A DNA stretch of 64,000 bases from NCBI RefSeq assembly GCF_004114375.1, contig NZ_CP034692.1:2852001-2916000 (forward strand). Reading direction: 5' to 3'. The stretch comes from Halorubrum sp. BOL3-1 (lineage in GTDB: Archaea; Halobacteriota; Halobacteria; Halobacteriales; Haloferacaceae). Position numbers and translations under genes: made by a program. The notes under the pieces were generated by a model. That model searched no databases. It saw nothing but the letters and a program-made list of their open reading frames with translations, and was not told the origin of the DNA. This document shows, in pieces, positions 1 to 7,573 of the stretch. Position 1 is the stretch's first letter. Each line of letters starts with the position of its first letter.

Positions 1-766
1 GGAAGTCGTGGTCGAAGCGGTCGCTCGCGGTCCACTCCGGGAGCGTCTCGCGCCGTCGGCGGACGAACGTCTCGCGGAACCCGTCGATTTCGGCGCCCGT
101 GTCCGGGTCACGAGAGGGGACCACACAGCGCTGACACGGGTTGACCCCGATCAGTTCGGTGTCACCGACCGCGACGCGGACGCCCTCCCCGCGGTCCGCG
201 AACAGCCGGTCCTCGAAGAAGGCGGGGCAGTCGTCCAACACGACGTTCGGCCGGAGCCGGCGGCGCATCTCCGTCGCGCCCGCGAGCCCGTCGAACCACG
301 ACGCGACGGTCTCCAGCGTCGCCCGCGAGACGACCGTCGGGCCGTGCGCGGCCGAGTCGTCGGGGAAGCCGCCCGCGGGGTCGCGGACGAGGTCGACCGG
401 GTATCCGAGGTACTCCCCGACCCAGTCGGCAAGCTCGTCGCCCCGGTCGGGGACCGCGAAGGTACGCTCGTCGGCGGGAGCGCGGTCCGTCGACGGCCGC
501 GAGAGCGTCACGGCAGTCGGGGTCGCGTCCGTCGGTCCGGTGAGGTCGTACTCGGCGCGGAGCCCGTGGACCGCCGGCTCGCTCTTCCCGTTCACGTAGC
601 CGCCGCCACCGCCTACCGAGGCCGTCTCGGGGTCGACGCCGGCCTCGACGAGCGCGTACGAGCGGTCGCCGCGGAGCGCGCCCTCTGGACCGATCGCGGC
701 GCGGTCGACGGCGACGCCGTCACAGGACTTCAGCGGGTAGGCGACGAGTTCACCGACGCGTGTCAT
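1..766 (-). CDS. MOSC domain protein (C-terminus runs off the window)
   Basis: The minus strand is open from an ATG at 766 to the window edge, about 255 codons. The N-terminus (GELVAYPLKSCDG) looks like a MOSC_N barrel, and a Cys-containing segment near the visible end (NPCQRCVVPSRDP) is the typical MOSC core signature. MOSC proteins relate to the C-terminal domain of molybdenum cofactor sulfurase and bind sulfur or molybdopterin ligands, as in mARC-type reductases; the actual substrate here is unknown. Little can be missing, since family members are about 260-280 residues. No neighbour in view explains its role. Confidence 0.85.
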   Translation of the reverse strand, partial: MTRVGELVAYPLKSCDGVAVDRAAIGPEGALRGDRSYALVEAGVDPETASVGGGGGYVNGKSEPAVHGLRAEYDLTGPTDATPTAVTLSRPSTDRAPADERTFAVPDRGDELADWVGEYLGYPVDLVRDPAGGFPDDSAAHGPTVVSRATLETVASWFDGLAGATEMRRRLRPNVVLDDCPAFFEDRLFADRGEGVRVAVGDTELIGVNPCQRCVVPSRDPDTGAEIDGFRETFVRRRRETLPEWTASDRFDHDF

Positions 767-901
767 GGCGGGAGTTCGGCGGCCCGGACAAAAAGCGATC
801 GGCCGACAGGGGCGTGACCCGCCGAACGGACGTCGGAGACGTCCGGAACGGCGGACGGCTCAGAACGGCCCGGCGACGAACCCGAGAGCCATGACGACGA
901 G

Positions 902-1218
902 GTGGTCGCGGAGTTCGATCGGGCCGAAGCCCGCGAGATGAAGAAGACGCGGCCGGCCGTAGTCGTTCAAAACGATATCGGAAATCGGAACTCCAGTACG
1001 ACTATCGTCGCGCCCGCCACAGGGACCTACCGCGAGTATCCGTTCGAGGTGTTCATCGGGGCAGACGGGTCACCGTTCGAAAAGGATTTCTCAGTCCGAT
1101 CAGACCAGATCCGAACCGTCTCGCTCCCGAAACGAATTCACTCGGTCGTCGTTCACTCGACGGATCCACGATGAGCGAAGTCGACGAGGCTCTGAATCTG
1201 AGCCTCGGCCTCGACTGA
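902..1218 (+). pseudogene. PemK/MazF-type toxin gene, frameshifted
   Basis: The main frame (GTG at 902, stop at 1172-1174) encodes the MazF core: KKTRPAVVVQNDIGN, then YPFEV and DQIRTV. The usual MazF tail, a VDEALNLSLGL helix, follows immediately but in another frame and ends with TGA at 1216-1218. One extra base near 1153-1156 would give a continuous GSLDGSTMSEVDEAL tail. The N-terminus also lacks the usual RGDVV strand: the GTG sits where that strand should be, and an ATG at 891 is out of frame. No MazE-like antitoxin gene is visible upstream. It is either a decayed toxin gene or one with a sequencing deletion. The family fold is an RNA-cleaving endoribonuclease. Confidence 0.75.
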
Positions 1219-1219
1219 G

Positions 1220-1513
1220 CTATCGGCTCTCCCGCTGCTCAACCTTGTTCAACTCGATCAGCAGCCGGAAGATCGCCTTCACGAGGTTGGCATCGACGTC
1301 GAACTGCTCGGCGTTCTCGCCCGCCCGCTCCATCACGCGCTCCTCTTGGCCCTCGTCGGTGGTCGGGAGGTCGCGGTCCTCCTTGACGGCCGCGACCGTG
1401 TCGGCGACGTAGGTGCGGCGGGCGATCAGTTCCACGATCTCGCGGTCGATGTCCTCGATCTCGCGGCGCAGTTCGTCGAGGCTCCGGTTCTCGGTGTTGG
1501 GTGTGTCGCTCAT
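1220..1513 (-). CDS. aroQ: chorismate mutase, AroQ type
   Basis: A 97-residue all-helical protein converting chorismate to prephenate, the entry step to Phe and Tyr synthesis, in the cytoplasm. The first helix contains the AroQ pattern LRREIEDIDREIVELIARR with the conserved Arg residues, followed by VAAVKEDR, which carries the active-site Lys. Its length fits a stand-alone AroQ domain. The gene lies 7 bp downstream of the shikimate kinase gene on the same strand, so the two shikimate-pathway steps are very probably cotranscribed. The ATG at 1513 is the only sensible start. Confidence 0.93.
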   Translation of the reverse strand: MSDTPNTENRSLDELRREIEDIDREIVELIARRTYVADTVAAVKEDRDLPTTDEGQEERVMERAGENAEQFDVDANLVKAIFRLLIELNKVEQRESR

Positions 1514-1520
1514 TGGTAGG

Positions 1521-2414
1521 TCACTCGACGGCCGCGCCGTCGTTTCTTGTGGTCGTTCGTCGCAGCGTTCCGGAGCGGCCGCCCCACGCGTCGACGACCG
1601 CGTCGAGGTCGGTCTCGGGGTCGGCGGGGTCCGCGACGGCGACGACGCTCGGCCCGGTACCCGACAGCGACACCGCGGTCGCGTGCGGCATCGCCTCGAC
1701 CGCGGGGTCGGCGTCGAAGCCGAGCGCGGCGGAGAAGGCCAGCCCGTTCACCGTCATCGCCTCGCCGTACCGGCCGTCGAGCGCGAGGTCTGCCACGAGG
1801 TCGGCCATCGGCGCCACCGCCTCGCATCGCGCCACGTCGGCGTCTGCGCTGTACGCCCGCTCCGGCGGGGTCCAGACGAGGACGTCCCAGTCGACGGTCT
1901 CGCGGGCGCGCAGCTCGTCGGCGTCGTTGTCGGTGACCGTGACGCCGCCGAGCATCGACGCCGTCGCGTCGTCGAACGCGCCCGTGACGGTGACGCCGGC
2001 CGCGCGGGCCGCCCGCACGCCGAGCCGACAGGCCTCCAGTCGAGTCACGTCGACCGCGGGGTCGTCCGGACCGTCGCCGACCGCGAGCCCGAGCGCGTCG
2101 CAGGTCGCGAGGACGGTCGCGTTGGCGGCCGCGCTGGAGCTTTTCAGTCCCGCCGCCAGCGGGACATCGCTGTCGGTTCTGACGGTCCCGCCCTCGCCGT
2201 CGCCCCAGCGCTCGGTCGCGAGGGCGACGCAGCGCTCGATCAGGTCGGTGTCGCCGTCGGCGTCCTCGGCAATTTCGCCCTCGACGAGGTCGGCAGCGGG
2301 GTCGAGTTCGACGGTCGCGCGCGTTTCGACATCGATGCCGAACGCCGCGCCCGTGCCGGTCGCGAGCGCGTTCAACACGGTACCGGCGCCGAGCGCCGCC
2401 GCCCGTCCCTCCAT
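1521..2414 (-). CDS. aroK: archaeal shikimate kinase (GHMP family)
   Basis: Phosphorylates shikimate to shikimate-3-phosphate with ATP. Archaea use a GHMP-fold enzyme unrelated to bacterial AroK. The 297-residue protein starts MEGRAAALGAGTVLNAL and has the GHMP ATP-binding motif DVPLAAGLKSSSAAANA at about residues 83-99. A C-terminal LSGTGPSVVAV segment matches GHMP motif 3. I chose the ATG at 2414 because the family begins right at this alanine- and glycine-rich strand; a longer frame begins at 2456 but adds unrelated residues. It is followed by chorismate mutase in the same operon. Confidence 0.93.
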   Translation of the reverse strand: MEGRAAALGAGTVLNALATGTGAAFGIDVETRATVELDPAADLVEGEIAEDADGDTDLIERCVALATERWGDGEGGTVRTDSDVPLAAGLKSSSAAANATVLATCDALGLAVGDGPDDPAVDVTRLEACRLGVRAARAAGVTVTGAFDDATASMLGGVTVTDNDADELRARETVDWDVLVWTPPERAYSADADVARCEAVAPMADLVADLALDGRYGEAMTVNGLAFSAALGFDADPAVEAMPHATAVSLSGTGPSVVAVADPADPETDLDAVVDAWGGRSGTLRRTTTRNDGAAVE

Positions 2415-2504
2415 GGATCCACGGCTCGCGAGCGCGGACAAAGAGGTAGCGATCACGGCGAGACTCTCGGCCGCCCGTCGCGGAGCGCGCCGGGAACGAG
2501 CCGG

Positions 2505-3149
2505 TCAGAGCGGCTCCGCGCGGCGCACCGCCGCGTCGACGACGTAGCGGTCGGGATCGGGACGAACAGACGTCTCACCGCTCTCGAACCGGATCGTCAC
2601 GTCGAACGTCCGGGAATCGGAGCCGTCGAACCGGTCGTCGGACGGGAACCGTCGCGTCGCGTCTCCGAAGCCGACGGCCTCACGCTCGTCGGACCCAGCC
2701 GGCGTCGCGTACGCGTCGACGCGGAGCTTGACGAATCCGTAGTCGAACCGACCCGCGTTCTCGACGGTCAACCGCGCCTCGACCCTCGTTCGCCCGCCGC
2801 TCTCGGTCACGTTCAGAACCGTCGTATCGGTGACGATCAGCCCCGACCCGTCGGGACCGACCTCGTCCGGCGTGGTCTCGTCGGCGTCATCGCTTCCACC
2901 GTTGCCGTCGGATCCGTCGTCTCCCGCGTCCGAGTCGTCGTTCCCGGCCTCCCCGTCGTCCGTCTGTCTGGTCGCGTCGCCATCGACGGCCTCCTCCTCG
3001 GAGGTCACGAGGCAGCCGGCGAGCAGTCCGGTGACGCCGACCGCGAGGACGCCCCGCCGCGAGGCGCGTCGGGAGGATCGATCGGCGTCGCGGCGACCGT
3101 CCGGCTCCGCGTCGGCGTCGTCGCGCTCGGGGGCGTTATCGCGGGTCAT
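2505..3149 (-). CDS. exported lipoprotein with FxLYD-like domain
   Basis: A 214-residue predicted Tat lipoprotein. A charged N-terminus with RRASRRGVLAVG precedes a hydrophobic stretch ending in a lipobox (TGLLAGC). An Asp/Gly/Ser-rich linker follows at about residues 50-95, then a beta-rich domain (TVENAGRFDYGFVKLRVDAY) resembling FxLYD domains, which usually sit outside the membrane. The start codon overlaps the stop of the upstream gene by 4 bp (ATGA), so it is translated as part of a three-gene operon with the membrane protein and the large lipoprotein encoded at 3146-4989. Function is unknown. Confidence 0.75.
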   Translation of the reverse strand: MTRDNAPERDDADAEPDGRRDADRSSRRASRRGVLAVGVTGLLAGCLVTSEEEAVDGDATRQTDDGEAGNDDSDAGDDGSDGNGGSDDADETTPDEVGPDGSGLIVTDTTVLNVTESGGRTRVEARLTVENAGRFDYGFVKLRVDAYATPAGSDEREAVGFGDATRRFPSDDRFDGSDSRTFDVTIRFESGETSVRPDPDRYVVDAAVRRAEPL

Positions 3150-3607
3150 CGCATCACCGTCCCGAGGACCCCGGTCGACGCCCCCACGGCGCCGGACACG
3201 AACGCTGTCGCGAGCGTCGGTACGAACGCGTCCGCCACCCCGTGCGCCTGTGCCGCGGCGTCGCCCTGCGACACGACGATCACCGTGACCCCGACCAGCC
3301 CGTACGCCAGCGCGCCGAGGCCGGTCCCGAGTCCGCAGGTCGTCGCGGCGGCGACGACCCCCCGAGCCCGCGACCCGACGAGGACACCGAGGACGCCGGC
3401 GAGCGGAACCGCGGCCACGAGGACGGTCGCGGTCGCGGCGAGGTACGACTGCGCGACGAACACGGGTCCGAACCGGGCCGTCTCGCCGGTCGCGGCGGTC
3501 GCCAGCGCCGCCTCGGCCCACCCCGTCGCGGCCGCGCCGACGATGCCGGTGCCGGCGCCGACGAGCGCGAACACCGCGGCCACGAGACCGATCTCGTTCG
3601 CGTTCAC
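3146..3607 (-). CDS. small four-helix membrane protein, unknown function
   Basis: About 153 residues with four predicted hydrophobic helices rich in Ala, Val and Gly (starting VNANEIGLVAAVFALVGAG). The GTG at 3607 overlaps the upstream stop as GTGA, and the gene's own stop overlaps the next start as ATGA. This tight coupling favours the GTG over an ATG at 3622, which would overlap the upstream gene by 19 bp. I recognise no catalytic motif. Context suggests a membrane partner of the two flanking lipoproteins. Confidence 0.65.
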   Translation of the reverse strand: MNANEIGLVAAVFALVGAGTGIVGAAATGWAEAALATAATGETARFGPVFVAQSYLAATATVLVAAVPLAGVLGVLVGSRARGVVAAATTCGLGTGLGALAYGLVGVTVIVVSQGDAAAQAHGVADAFVPTLATAFVSGAVGASTGVLGTVMR

Positions 3608-4989
3608 GCGCCGGTCACCCACCCGTGCCGCAGCCTGTCGTGCCAGCCGGTCCGTTCCTCCCAGGCGTCGCCGGAGAAGCCGGTCGCGAGCAGGAACTCG
3701 CCGGCGCGGACGACGTAGCCGTACTGGACGCCGGCGTGCTCGTCGAAGCCGTACCGCTCGCCTTCAGCCTCGCGGTGATAGAAGCGGTGCCACGCGGTCG
3801 GCCCGTCGTCGGTCTCCGCGTCGGTGTCACCGTCGGCGTCCGCCTCGCCGTCCGAGTCGGAGTCGGTCCCGTTCTCGGTCGCCGAGCTGTTCCCGCTGAA
3901 GTCGGAGCCGGCGAACGTCGCCTCGGGGTCGACGGCGGCGCGACCCTCGGTCGCCCCCTCGTCGAGGGCCGTCGAGAGCCGGGTAGCGGCGGTGTCGGTG
4001 TCGGGATACCGCTGGACGTAGACCGGAACGCCGTCGAGTTCGCGGGCCCAGCCCTCGAACGCCTCCCGGCGTCGACTCCCGACCGGCGGACGGTCCGCGA
4101 ACGCGACGAACAGCTCCTCGACGCGGTCCGCCGGCTGCGGGACCGGTCCGAGCCGAGCGCGCAGTTCGCGCCGACGCTCGGAGTCGAACGCGTCGCCGTA
4201 AATTCGCGGAACCCGGTCGCGGTCGAGGCCGTCGTCGTACGGTCGGTGCGCGAACGTCGAGAAACCGCGGCTCGCGACCGCGAGTTCGACGAGCGTCCCG
4301 GTCGTGACCCGGCCGCGCTCGGGGTCGTCCGGCGGGAGCGGTGCCAACAGCCGGCGGAACAGCCGGTTGTGGATCGGGTTTCGGGAGAACCGTTCCTCGA
4401 CGTAGGTGTCGGTCCCGATGCTCTTGAGTTCCTTTTCGAGGCGGTCGAGTTCCTCGAGGCCGCGGTCGACGTCGTTCCGGGGTTCGACCGTCCGCAACTC
4501 CTCGACGTGGGGGTCGACCCGCTTCCGGATCCGCGGTTCGGGCGAGAAGTGCGGTTCGAGCGCCTCGGCCGCTCGGGATGCTGCGGTCTCCCCGGCGGCC
4601 GCGACCGCGTCTACCTGCTCGCTCGTGATCGCCGCCTCCTCGTCGACGGTCGCGCGGACCGACTCGACGGTCGAGACCGCCGCGGCGACCGCGTCGCGGT
4701 AGGTCGCGACCGCGTCCGGATACTCGGTCGCGAACCACACCGCGTCGTCGACGACCGCGCGCGTCGCCGCCGCCAGCGCGGGGTTGAGTTCCGGGTTCTC
4801 GCCGTCGGCGTCCGCCGGCTCGTCGGGAGGGCCGTCGTCGGGCGGGTCGCCGGCGGAATCGTCGCCGTCGCCCGGCGCGTCGGCGCCCCCGGAGGCGTCG
4901 GGGTACTCGACGCCCTCGACGCCGAGACACCCGGCGGTTCCGACGAGGGCGACGCCGACGCCCAGAAGCGTCCGTCGCGTCCGTTCCAT
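3604..4989 (-). CDS. large acidic lipoprotein, unknown function
   Basis: A 461-residue protein. MERTRRTLLGVGVALVGTAGC gives a Tat-like twin-arginine signal and a lipobox with Cys at about residue 21. A Pro/Asp/Gly-rich linker (about 30-65) leads to a helical body with little low complexity. A second acidic spacer (DSDSDGEADADG) lies near residue 390, before a C-terminal domain with Trp, His and Tyr residues (WHRFYHREAEGERYGF). It is the first gene of an operon that ends at 2505. I do not recognise the family; the start is the only ATG next to the signal peptide. Confidence 0.75.
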   Translation of the reverse strand: MERTRRTLLGVGVALVGTAGCLGVEGVEYPDASGGADAPGDGDDSAGDPPDDGPPDEPADADGENPELNPALAAATRAVVDDAVWFATEYPDAVATYRDAVAAAVSTVESVRATVDEEAAITSEQVDAVAAAGETAASRAAEALEPHFSPEPRIRKRVDPHVEELRTVEPRNDVDRGLEELDRLEKELKSIGTDTYVEERFSRNPIHNRLFRRLLAPLPPDDPERGRVTTGTLVELAVASRGFSTFAHRPYDDGLDRDRVPRIYGDAFDSERRRELRARLGPVPQPADRVEELFVAFADRPPVGSRRREAFEGWARELDGVPVYVQRYPDTDTAATRLSTALDEGATEGRAAVDPEATFAGSDFSGNSSATENGTDSDSDGEADADGDTDAETDDGPTAWHRFYHREAEGERYGFDEHAGVQYGYVVRAGEFLLATGFSGDAWEERTGWHDRLRHGWVTGA

Positions 4990-5171
4990 AGTACGCACTC
5001 CCCGCGGCAGGGACTTAAATGTGGCACGCCGATTCTCGCGTCTGACAGCGTCCCCGACGGTCGGCGGTCGAGCCGCCTTCGCTCGGGACGGCTCGGTGCG
5101 GGACCGACCGGTTCGCTCCGGCGCGAGGCCCGAGCGCGTCCCTTTTGAGGCCGGCCGCCCGAGCGTCGCGC

Positions 5172-5630
5172 ATGTCCGCGCCATCACGAAGCGACGTGCC
5201 GCCGACGTCGATCGGCGTCGACCTCCGCGAGGAGGGTATCGTCGTCGAGTACCTCGACGGGCGGACGACCCTCTACCGGGGCGTCCCCGAGTCGACGGAG
5301 GGGTCGGTGACCGCCGGTCCCGGCAAGGAGACCCACGTCCTCGTCACCGACCCCACGGAGACGGAGGGCGTGATGACGTACGTGAACGATTACAAGACCG
5401 ACGACGAGATCCTCGAAGACTCCGGCGTCGGCCGCGTCATCGTCGATGACGGCGAGCGCGACGAGGTGTTCCCCGGCGTGATCGTCGGGCGCGAGGGGCA
5501 GCGCAACGAGGTCGTGGCCGACCCCGAGACCGCCGGCGGACGGGTGTTCGTCTTCGTCGAGGACGGCTGGACCGAGGGGAGCTACGAGATCGTCGAGGGA
5601 CCGGACGACGGTCTCGACGCGCACCGGTGA
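5172..5630 (+). CDS. DUF5796 family protein
   Basis: A 152-residue haloarchaeal protein. The core (SIGVDLREEGIVVEYLDGR, then YRGVPE and GKETHVLVTDP) matches what I remember of DUF5796, a beta-rich cytoplasmic family of unknown function restricted to Halobacteria. I prefer the ATG at 5172 because residues upstream of it read as non-coding. It stands alone between the lipoprotein operon on the other strand and the small gene at 5656, only 25 bp downstream, which may be cotranscribed. Confidence 0.82.
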   Translation: MSAPSRSDVPPTSIGVDLREEGIVVEYLDGRTTLYRGVPESTEGSVTAGPGKETHVLVTDPTETEGVMTYVNDYKTDDEILEDSGVGRVIVDDGERDEVFPGVIVGREGQRNEVVADPETAGGRVFVFVEDGWTEGSYEIVEGPDDGLDAHR

Positions 5631-5655
5631 CTGCCGTGGTATCAGATCGCCTCCG

Positions 5656-5919
5656 ATGAGCCTCGCGAAAGCGTGGCGCGACCTCGACCGCTCGACGGTC
5701 GCGAGCGCGCCGAACCGCTACGCGCCGTACGAACTCGGCGACGCCGACGGCGACACGGTCGAGTTCGAGACGGGGATCCTCCGCGACGAACTGAAGGAGG
5801 CGCTCGCGTACGGCGACGCCGCGAAGGTCCGCTGGGAGCTGGCGGAGTCGGCCGACCACGCCGAGCGACTGCTCGCGGACCACGTCGAAGAGTGGCTCGC
5901 GGACCACGCGGCCGAGTGA
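5656..5919 (+). CDS. small haloarchaeal protein, possibly DUF7508-like
   Basis: An 87-residue protein with APNRYAPYELGDADGDTVEF near the N-terminus and a C-terminal amphipathic helix (HAERLLADHVEEWLADH). The YELGDADG segment resembles haloarchaeal GIY-YIG-like small proteins, but the second Tyr-Ile-Gly strand of a GIY-YIG nuclease is not present, so I assign no activity. It follows the DUF5796 gene by 25 bp on the same strand and precedes the ferredoxin gene by 70 bp. Confidence 0.65.
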   Translation: MSLAKAWRDLDRSTVASAPNRYAPYELGDADGDTVEFETGILRDELKEALAYGDAAKVRWELAESADHAERLLADHVEEWLADHAAE

Positions 5920-5989
5920 CCGATTCCCCCCTTGCGAGCGCGCGGGAACGACCGACAGACGAAAGTCTCGCGGCCGCCGAAAGTGCGAC

Positions 5990-6367
5990 ATGAGCGACGA
6001 GGCCGAGACCGACGGCAAGGAGGCCGCGACCGACGGCGGCGACGAGGTGCTTCGCGCCAGCGACCTCGGCGGCGAGGGACCGCCGATCGAGGAGAAGCCC
6101 TACAAGATCGTCTTCGAGGCGAACAAGTGCTTCGGGGCGGGGAAGTGCGCCGAAGTCGCGGACAACTGGGTGATGGACGTGGTGAGCGGGATGGCGAAGC
6201 CGGAGACGTACTACATCGGGGAAGACGATCTGGACGAGAACGTCCGCGCGGCCGAGGCGTGCCCCGCGAAGAAGGAAGCCGGCGTGATCCACGTCGTCGA
6301 CCGTCGGACGGATGATGAGGTCGCGCCGGATCCGCACGGCGACGGGACGCTCTCGGTCGACTGGTAG
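5990..6367 (+). CDS. ferredoxin with three cluster cysteines ([3Fe-4S] type)
   Basis: A 125-residue electron carrier. After a disordered acidic N-terminus (about 1-33) comes KIVFEANKCFGAGKC, with Cys at 47 and 53, and a third Cys at 91 followed by Pro (AEACPAK). The position between the first two, where a fourth ligand would sit, is not Cys, which fits a [3Fe-4S] cluster as in P450-type ferredoxins. No P450 or other redox partner is adjacent, so the partner is unknown. The ATG at 5990 is the only good start. Confidence 0.87.
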   Translation: MSDEAETDGKEAATDGGDEVLRASDLGGEGPPIEEKPYKIVFEANKCFGAGKCAEVADNWVMDVVSGMAKPETYYIGEDDLDENVRAAEACPAKKEAGVIHVVDRRTDDEVAPDPHGDGTLSVDW

Positions 6368-6425
6368 GGCGTCCGGCCCCGTGTTCCGAAAGGGGTTTGA
6401 CTCCGCCGCCGGAAGCCGTATCCGC

Positions 6426-6510
6426 GCGGGGGTGGCTGAGCCTGGCCAAAAGCGGCGGACTTAAGATCCGCTCCTGTAGAGGTTCGAGGGTTCGAATCCC
6501 TTCCCCCGCA
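6426..6510 (+). tRNA. tRNA-Leu (anticodon TAA)
   Basis: An 85-nt class II tRNA. The acceptor stem GCGGGGG (6426-6432) pairs with CCCCCGC (6503-6509), with A as the discriminator; T at position 8 and a D-arm follow. The anticodon stem GCGGA/TCCGC encloses the loop CTTAAGA, giving TAA. A long variable arm and the T-arm (GTTCGAATC) complete it. CCA is not encoded, as is normal for haloarchaea. It reads Leu UUA/UUG codons. Its 3' end is duplicated 122 bp downstream. Confidence 0.97.
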
Positions 6511-6633
6511 TCCCGTCGCGAACAGTTCGTAAGCGACGGGTGCGGCCTGAAGGGATTCGAAGCAGGGAGCGGGAGGTGAGCGAGCGTAGCGAGCGAACGG
6601 GAGCGACCGTGGTTCGAATCCCTTCCCCCGCAT
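6489..6633 (+). repeat. duplicated tRNA-Leu 3' end with an inverted T-arm between the copies
   Basis: The last 21 bases of the tRNA plus 2 flanking bases (6489-6511) recur exactly at 6611-6633. Between them lie a perfect 8-bp hairpin right after the tRNA (CCCGTCGC 6512-6519 with GCGACGGG 6533-6540), an inverted copy of the T-arm (6549-6561, 13 bp perfectly complementary to 6613-6625), and a segment with GAGCGAGCGTAGCGAGCGA. This resembles an att-site duplication left by an integrative element, but the inverted T-arm is not explained by simple integration. A similar structure follows tRNA-Gly at 57961-58140. Confidence 0.85.
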
Positions 6634-7150
6634 TTCCGCTGTGGACTCTGTCGAAATCCAATCTTTCAGACACTGAGTAAGAGTAAAACAGCCGATCTGC
6701 GTAGAGTGTGAGTGTCGCGGGAACCGAGAGAGACTATTACAGTTATTACACAGACGGTTCGAGTAAGTCACCAAACTACCCAGTATAAAACTCCAATGAA
6801 CCTACCAACTGCTATGACACCCACGTACGGGGTCCTATTTCGAGACACCCACTCATTGAGTGTCTTTGAGACGACTGGCGTCACGACACAAAGGAGAGTA
6901 AAAAGAAGACAACAGCAGCAGTTGGATTATACGATAGAACATTTGCGACACCAAGCAAACCGAATGACAGCCCTCCCCCTATCCGGCCAATTAACCCTTC
7001 ACGAGTAGCATTATCAACATTTAGAATTTTTTAAATTAATATTAAACTATCGGCTCTGTTTAAACTCTATTCTATAGATATAATGTGGACTGAAACAGCC
7101 GCTCACTGAAGACTGGTTGTAGGACGGCTGTTTCGCGTCTAATGTTGGTG
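6634..7150. other. AT-rich gene-free stretch downstream of tRNA-Leu
   Basis: About 500 bases clearly richer in A+T than the surroundings, with runs such as AATTTTTTAAATTAATATTAA around 7025-7045. No frame shows haloarchaeal codon bias. A 98-codon frame (6712-7008) lacks the acidic composition of a real gene and resembles no family I know. A segment at 7050-7065 (GGCTCTGTTTAAAC) looks like the kind of terminus seen in haloarchaeal IS elements, but no partner end or transposase is present. It is probably the eroded remains of inserted DNA. Confidence 0.5.
7092..7134. repeat. perfect 10-bp inverted repeat (hairpin)
   Basis: GAAACAGCCG at 7092-7101 is the exact reverse complement of CGGCTGTTTC at 7125-7134, with a 23-nt loop. 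It lies at the border between the AT-rich stretch and GC-rich DNA. It could be an IS-derived terminus pair or a transcription-related hairpin; no gene ends close enough to call it a terminator. Confidence 0.6.
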
Positions 7151-7186
7151 GTATGAACGGGATCGATGCTAGCGCGGTGAACACCT

Positions 7187-7433
7187 CCGAAGCCCCAGCC
7201 GCGAGGACTCGCGCGCCTCGTTGTGCGCCTTGCTCAGTCGCTACCGCTCCTTCGCTGCGGTGCTTACTTCGGCGTGCTTCGCCCTCGCGGCTGCCCCTTC
7301 GAGTCCCACCCCGCACCGCACAGCCCCGCACCTCACGCCTCCCCGGCCTCGTCGGTCGCCGTCGCTTCGCTCGGCGACCGACTCCCTCGCGCGTGCGGTT
7401 CGCGCCCTCCGGGCGCTCGCCGGCACGCGCCAC
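7187..7433 (+). repeat. dispersed intergenic repeat, copy A
   Basis: About 247 bp starting CCGAAGCCCCAGCCGCGAG and ending near CACGCGCCAC. Most of it matches, in opposite orientation, the block at 41186-41333: shared stretches include the GAAGCCCCAGCCGCGAG start, CGAGTCCC, a CCTCCCC-GCCTCGTC-GTCGCC run, CGCTTCGCTC and CGACTGACTCCCTCG-like segments. Copy A has about 80 extra bases near its start. It contains stem-forming GGTCGCC...GGCGACC motifs. Short frames cross it on both strands but they read as low-complexity Arg/Pro/Ala and are not genes. No transposase is nearby. Confidence 0.75.
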
Positions 7434-7573
7434 AGAACCGCAAATAGACTGTTTCTCACCCTGTACTAAGCGATTCCCAGAGAACACCATACAATGTCGT
7501 CCGCGGCGACGCGCTCCGGCAAGGTCCCCGTCAGCTACGCGACCAAGCGCGGGGTCGCCGGCCGACGTCCGAC

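Noticed and set aside
1413-3899. An 828-codon open frame on the + strand
   Set aside because: It is antisense to chorismate mutase, shikimate kinase and the lipoprotein operon, is Arg/Pro/Ala-rich and has no family features; long empty frames are usual in such GC-rich DNA.
6211-6774. An open frame reading through tRNA-Leu and its duplicated end on the - strand
   Set aside because: The GKGFEP-type peptides are translations of the tRNA T-arm copies, a known annotation artefact.
6712-7008. A 98-codon frame in the AT-rich stretch
   Set aside because: It has no haloarchaeal codon bias or acidic composition and no recognisable motif.
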